A program made the position numbers and the translations under genes. DNA of 64,000 nt. Origin: Litsea cubeba (lineage: Eukaryota > Streptophyta > Magnoliopsida > Laurales > Lauraceae). The notes under the pieces were generated by a model that had not been told where the DNA came from, did not search any database, and saw nothing but the letters and a program-made list of their open reading frames with translations. The stretch spans positions 12,820,087 to 12,884,086 of the forward strand of contig CM022945.1 of the NCBI GenBank assembly GCA_012931725.1. The letters run 5' to 3'. Below are positions 59,740 through 64,000 of this stretch, piece by piece. Every line of letters starts with the position of its first letter. Positions within the stretch are counted from its first letter, which is position 1.

Positions 59740-60246
59740 TGTTAGAACTTGGTCCGGGAGGCACCCTTAACCACGGGGCGTAGTGTGTCAACCATGAGCT
59801 TCAAACGGGAAGTCCCCACTAGCCCGCATCGAAAATATCTAAGTCCCGACCCTAGGCTTATAAGTCAAAACCTCGTCTTAACTCAACATGAGGAATTTTA
59901 TAATCATATGGCTCCGAAAACCGTAAGAACTTTGGAATTAAGCCTGCTCGAACCGAAGAAGTATTAGGATGGGTGACCTTTTAAGAAGTCCTCGTGTGTG
60001 TACGTGGGCCAAAGCGGACAATTTCTTGTTGAGTTGGGCGGGGTTGTAACAGTTGGGCTCAAAGCCGATGACGACTCTATTTCTGGTTGGGGAGAATGTG
60101 AGAACTTGGTCCGAGCGCCATCCTTAACTACGGGGTGTAGCCTCGGGCAGGAGCAGTATTAGGATGGGTGATCTCCTAAAAAGTCCTTGCGTGCGTACGT
60201 GAACCATAGCGGATAGTTTCATACTGAGTTGGATGGGATTGTGACA
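59740..60246 (+). mobile_element. Cassandra-like TRIM with 5S rRNA-derived LTRs
   Basis: LTR 1 is 59740-60051 (TGTTAGAACTTGG to TTGTAACA); LTR 2 is 60097-60246 (TGTGAGAACTTGG to TTGTGACA) and lacks about 160 internal bases. LTR 1 holds a 5S rRNA-like stretch (about 59928-59998): GAATTAAGCCTGCTCGAA and TATTAGGATGGGTGACC then AAGTCCTCGTG, corresponding to the 5S box A and box C region. LTR 2 keeps AGGATGGGTGATCTCC and AAGTCCTTGCG. GGGCTCAAAGCCGATGACG after LTR 1 resembles a Met-tRNA primer site and TGGTTGGGGAGA before LTR 2 a polypurine tract. No matching target duplication. Confidence 0.75.
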
Positions 60247-61206
60247 AAATCTTTATCATTCTCTCCTAACATTTAGAATCTATTAGTGTCTTATATTTAT
60301 AACTTTCTCTAGTACAAGGATAGATATTATACCTCAGCCCTGAGAGTTGGAACCCGTGATAACACAAACACACTGCCCACACAAGTGGGAAACGACAGCA
60401 TATCCAGGATGCAAACCAACCAAACAACTCCTAGTTATCAACACATTTTTCTTTGTAAAGTATAAGTTAGCATTGGTTGACCTCATAGACTAATCTGATT
60501 GCCTAATATTTGAAAGACAAGACATCAACCTAACAGTAAATTAGAGCATTTTTATTGGCTATTCATGGCCCTTTGCACGTTGTGCATGCATGTAGCTTCT
60601 TACTGGACAAGGGAAAGGAAGGATCAATGAATGATAGATACATGACATCCCGGCCGTAGGTGGCAGACATGGGGCCATACAAGTTGACCTTAGAAGATGA
60701 TGTATATATATGTTGTTGGAACATGATGTGTCTCCACTTCACTTGGATGGTACACGGTTAACTTCTTAGAGTCCCACTAGGCTGTCTTGGTCTGAGCTCT
60801 CCATGTGCATTTTCTACTTGTGATCAGACAAACGCTTTATCTCATGACTTATCAACAATTATTTTAACCCCTAACCTAACCTACCCTTTTAAACTACATC
60901 AATCTATTTTTAATTGTAATCTACTCTTTTAAGGTATCCCATCCCATCCCATCCCATCTAATCTTACTTTTGAAACTATGGTGCCCAATGTCAGGCTTGT
61001 CGATCTGGAGTTTAAACTTAGTCCCCTTCCTATTTTATCTGAGGACTTTGATTTTTACTACTAATTTTCTATTATTGTTTCACATTATTAGCTAAATACT
61101 TTATGCTAAACTAACCTTTGACAAATTCAAAGATTTGTTTAGGTCGACTCAGGATAGATACATTCACATGAATATCATGTAGTTGACTTTATATATATAT
61201 ATATAT
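60247..61206. other. Intergenic
   Basis: No gene seen. It includes CCCATCCCATCCCATC microsatellite-like sequence near 60940 and a TA run at about 61192-61205. Confidence 0.4.
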
Positions 61207-61350
61207 GGGCGATGCTCCTATGAGAGATATCTTTCACTTTAAATGAAAGATTGGGTGGCGGTCCTCACATCCATATCCAATATCAATGTAAGGGGCCTCA
61301 CCCCGATTTTTCACATAATGTGAGAGATATCTCTCATAGGAGCATCTCCC
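61207..61350. mobile_element. Small MITE (144 bp) in a TA run
   Basis: Inverted ends GGGCGATGCTCCTATGAGAG and (reverse complement) GGGAGATGCTCCTATGAGAG, pairing over about 30 bases. TATATA lies on both sides, so the target duplication is TA-containing but cannot be delimited. Possibly Tc1/Mariner (Stowaway-like). Confidence 0.75.
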
Positions 61351-63615
61351 TATATATATTTATAGTCGACATAAGACTTTGATGATATGATTGATCAATC
61401 TAGCTTTACCTCGAACATGATCTATTGGTATGAATTACAATGTTTGAAGCAAAGTTTTGCTTAATGCGCGTGTGATTGATTAGACTGTTGGACGAAAAGT
61501 AGACCTCACACCCATCCAAAAGGTGGCCAGGAAGGGAATTTGTAAAAGCATTTCAAAGACTTTTCGAGTCCTGTCCATCCATGCACTGAGTGAGACTGAC
61601 TTTAGATTTTTTTTTTTTAAGGTATAAAAACTTAGATAGTTAGGTTTTGAAGTAAGCTTGAGAAATGCATCTCAATATTCGGTCTATGTATAAATTAAGT
61701 TGCATGATACATTCATAGGCGAGTGGTGTTGACTCTTCAGCATTACATATATGTCCAAGTATTTATTTTTTAGTCTTCATATTGGTAGTATCACTCTTGG
61801 CCAGTAAGCCAATTTAAAAAATAACATTACAAATAACTTGTGAAGGCAAAGTATGAAGCAACTATGACTTAAGCCCTTTTAATGAACAGAGGACGATCTT
61901 TCAAATCCATTTTAGGATCAATATCAAAGCCTAGCCAATTAAGTTGTTATCCTGTTAGGTAGATATTCGAGCTTGGATTCAAAATATGGCCCATTTGCAT
62001 TTAAATCTTCAGGAGAAGCTGGTCCATTTAGTCAGGCCTTCTGGCAGATAAAGGCAAGCTCAACCCATTCAGCCATTGGTCCCAGACTCAGGCCCATGCA
62101 AAAATGATCAGCCCAACTCCATCTGAAAACTGGATGGTTTTGGACCATGTTTCTAATGGTTGTTACTCATCAATCAGGTGCTGTATCCAAAAAAAAAAAA
62201 AAAAAATTTCAGGTGGTGTATCCCTATTTGTCCATCTTTAAAGTACATGTGTGGCCCACCTGATGAGTGGACACATCTGACTCTTCACCAGGGCCTGTAC
62301 ATGTGTGGGCAAGTGGGCAACAGTGTTAAATGTACGGTTAAGAAGCACTTGGATAGTTGGATGAGGGACGATTTAATCACATGAAGTTCAGTTGAGTGTA
62401 CGTCCACTATGTTTTCTCATGGTACTGGTAGACACAAGTGGGTGGGCCACCTGACACCATCTATCCTGTAAATGAGGGGGAGGCAGTGGAATTCCTACAC
62501 AAAAAGAGCCCATTCATATGGTCCAGGTGCTGGTGAGTTATCGAGTTCAAGCCACATGTAATGTATATATATAGATATAGATGGGAGTTTCAGTTGGATA
62601 CATGTAATGTATATATATAGATGGGAGTTTCAGTTGGGTAAGCATATCGAACTGTACTTGTGCATTTGGGGGCCATGTATGATAAAGATGGAGATAATTT
62701 GTATAATGTGGTCCATTTCAAACTCAATTTGTAGAACTCCTTTTATTTGCAAACTTCCTTTTCTTAAAGCCCTATGAAACTCTACTTTGAATTTATTTTT
62801 TAGTCATTTGGATTAGATCCTACGTACGGCTGTTTCTTTACAGAAATTCTGAAAATTTATAAATTTTCCAAAAGTTATCTCCAAAGTGAAATTTCTAAGT
62901 CATTCTCTCTACTTGAGCATCCAGAAATGTCGAGGTTGGAATTTTGAAATTTCCAAAGGCTACTTCTGTCTTTTCAAGTAGCTAAAAATCAGAGTTCTAA
63001 GGAAAAAAAAAAAAAAGGCATGGCATCTAAAACTTTCAATGGACAGCCATCATATCACTATATCTTTGAATTCTCAACGTCACAAATTCTAGTTAGAACT
63101 TCCGGAGAAGAAATCGGCCCTTAATTTGTTTCTTTTTCCTCTTCTTTTTTTTTTTTTTAATTTTTTTGTAGGACAACGTTTATTTTATTTACTGGTAAAA
63201 GAAAATAAAATAAATTTTAAATTAGTGGAAAAGATACGATTAAGTGAAGGTAAAGTATAATTTCTAATAAAGTAAAACTTGTGTTTGTTTTGCATGAGGT
63301 GAAAAAAAGTGTGATAGAGAGAATAGTAAAGTAACCACCTTACTCTTTTTTTTTTTTTTTTGTGGTACAACTCTTTGTAGTCTATGAAAGTCAAGGTAAA
63401 GCTATTGGTAGCTGAAACCTTACTTTACCACTCGTTGTGACAAAGCAAACATGGGTATAGTAAAATTCTGGTGGTTGAATTTATTTTATGGGGTTTTTAT
63501 CGAAAAATACACATTATATGGCCACTACACGTAACAGTGAACATTAGCCATCTATGCACCTAACAGGTAATCCGTACAAGATTTCTATTTTTTTTTTTTT
63601 ACCATTTTTTTGGGT
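61351..63615. other. Intergenic
   Basis: No gene is supported. There is a direct repeat around 62560-62640 (CATGTAATGTATATATATAG followed by GGGAGTTTCAGTTGG) and several poly(A) or poly(T) tracts. Confidence 0.4.
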
Positions 63616-63745
63616 GGTCGAATTCGACCTTCATTTGCAGTGTTAAAGGTCGAATTCGACTCTGATTGTGTAAACTTCTGCTATACACAATACGTTGGAG
63701 GTCAAATTCGACCCACAGTTTCAACTTTTGAGGTCGAATTCGACC
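63616..63745. promoter_or_regulatory. Four copies of the palindrome GGTCGAATTCGACC upstream of the AGP gene
   Basis: Copies at 63616-63629 (perfect), 63648-63661 (last base differs), 63700-63713 (one base differs) and 63732-63745 (perfect), 160-290 bases before the AGP ATG. They could be protein-binding sites, or the remains of a small repeat. Function is inferred. Confidence 0.5.
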
Positions 63746-63901
63746 CTGACATAGTGACATGTTTACTTCCCCCTTTTCAAAACCCTCGTTTCGAAGTAAA
63801 ATCACTTTATTTAACCCTTGGACTACGCTGTGCACTTCAATAAACCAGGCCCAATTCCAGTGATATTCTCCATCAGCAATACTTGGCCCTTCCCCGACAC
63901 C

Positions 63902-64000
63902 ATGGACATGAGGAAGACCACATGCGCCATCCTCTTCATTGCCGCTTCTGCTAGCGCGTTCCTCGCTGCTGATGAGAGCTCTACCTTGGCACCCGGACCT
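63902..64000 (+). CDS. AGP23-like arabinogalactan peptide, 5' part
   Basis: The first 33 codons run off the right edge. The predicted N-terminus MDMRKTTCAILFIAASASAF continues LAADESSTLAPGP. It has a hydrophobic signal peptide (about residues 5-22) with small residues before a likely cut, then a Ser/Ala/Pro-rich start of the mature peptide. This matches the M-x-M-K/R-K-x-x-C-A start of plant AGP23/AGP40-type peptides, usually about 60 aa, hydroxyproline-glycosylated and GPI-anchored at the cell surface, often in pollen. The first ATG (63902) is preferred by comparison with that family; ATG 63908 is the alternative. Confidence 0.85.
   Translation, partial: MDMRKTTCAILFIAASASAFLAADESSTLAPGP

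Noticed and set aside
59928..59998. Functional 5S rRNA gene
   Set aside because: The match is partial and degenerate and lies inside a TRIM LTR with a primer-binding site beside it.

Overview
The window is plant nuclear DNA: a host gene with many GT-AG introns, A/T-rich intergenic sequence, and dense class I and class II transposons. I cannot name the species. Repeat style and long introns suit a medium-to-large woody angiosperm genome, perhaps a magnoliid, but that is a guess. Three ordinary host genes are recognisable. (1) The 5' two thirds of APC4, a subunit of the anaphase-promoting complex, lies on the minus strand (336-14647, 13 exons, continuing off the left edge). (2) A single-exon C2H2/EAR repressor lies on the minus strand (40162-40590). 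(3) The first 33 codons of an AGP23-like arabinogalactan peptide lie on the plus strand at the right edge (63902-64000). A short minus-strand coding stretch near 58.7-59.0 kb is possible but unrecognised.

The centre (about 16.72-36.84 kb) is a nest of Mutator-like elements (MULEs). The outer, decayed MULE has a plus-strand gene encoding a plant mobile domain (PMD) fused to a C48/Ulp1 peptidase, a 20-unit palindromic 53-bp array, and a convergent minus-strand MuDR-type transposase. Two later insertions cut that transposase: a 1978-bp solo LTR with a 5-bp target duplication, and an inner MULE of 7434 bp with 44-bp terminal inverted repeats and a perfect 9-bp target duplication. The inner MULE looks complete. 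Its PMD gene (5 exons, 623 aa) and its FAR1-type transposase fused to an OTU peptidase (2 exons, 875 aa) are both open. It also carries three blocks of 33-bp palindromic repeats and a 283-bp foldback that holds an inverted copy of a coding fragment. Both MULEs therefore share one plan: PMD gene, palindromic array, convergent transposase, with a ubiquitin/SUMO-type peptidase fused to one of the two proteins.

The rest is repeats. APC4 introns hold a TRIM with 267-bp LTRs (3547-4491), itself hit by a MITE, a hAT-like element (10181-11021), tRNA-derived SINE sequence, and a poly(A) insertion that duplicated a splice donor. The right half holds at least five non-autonomous hAT elements, four of them with perfect 8-bp target duplications, a Helitron full of satellite repeats nested in the fifth, a PIF/Harbinger element with an A/T minisatellite, SINEs (one split by a hAT), a Cassandra-like TRIM with 5S rRNA-derived LTRs, and a small MITE. 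Exon limits were read by eye from splice consensus, reading phase and remembered protein families. No search was run.
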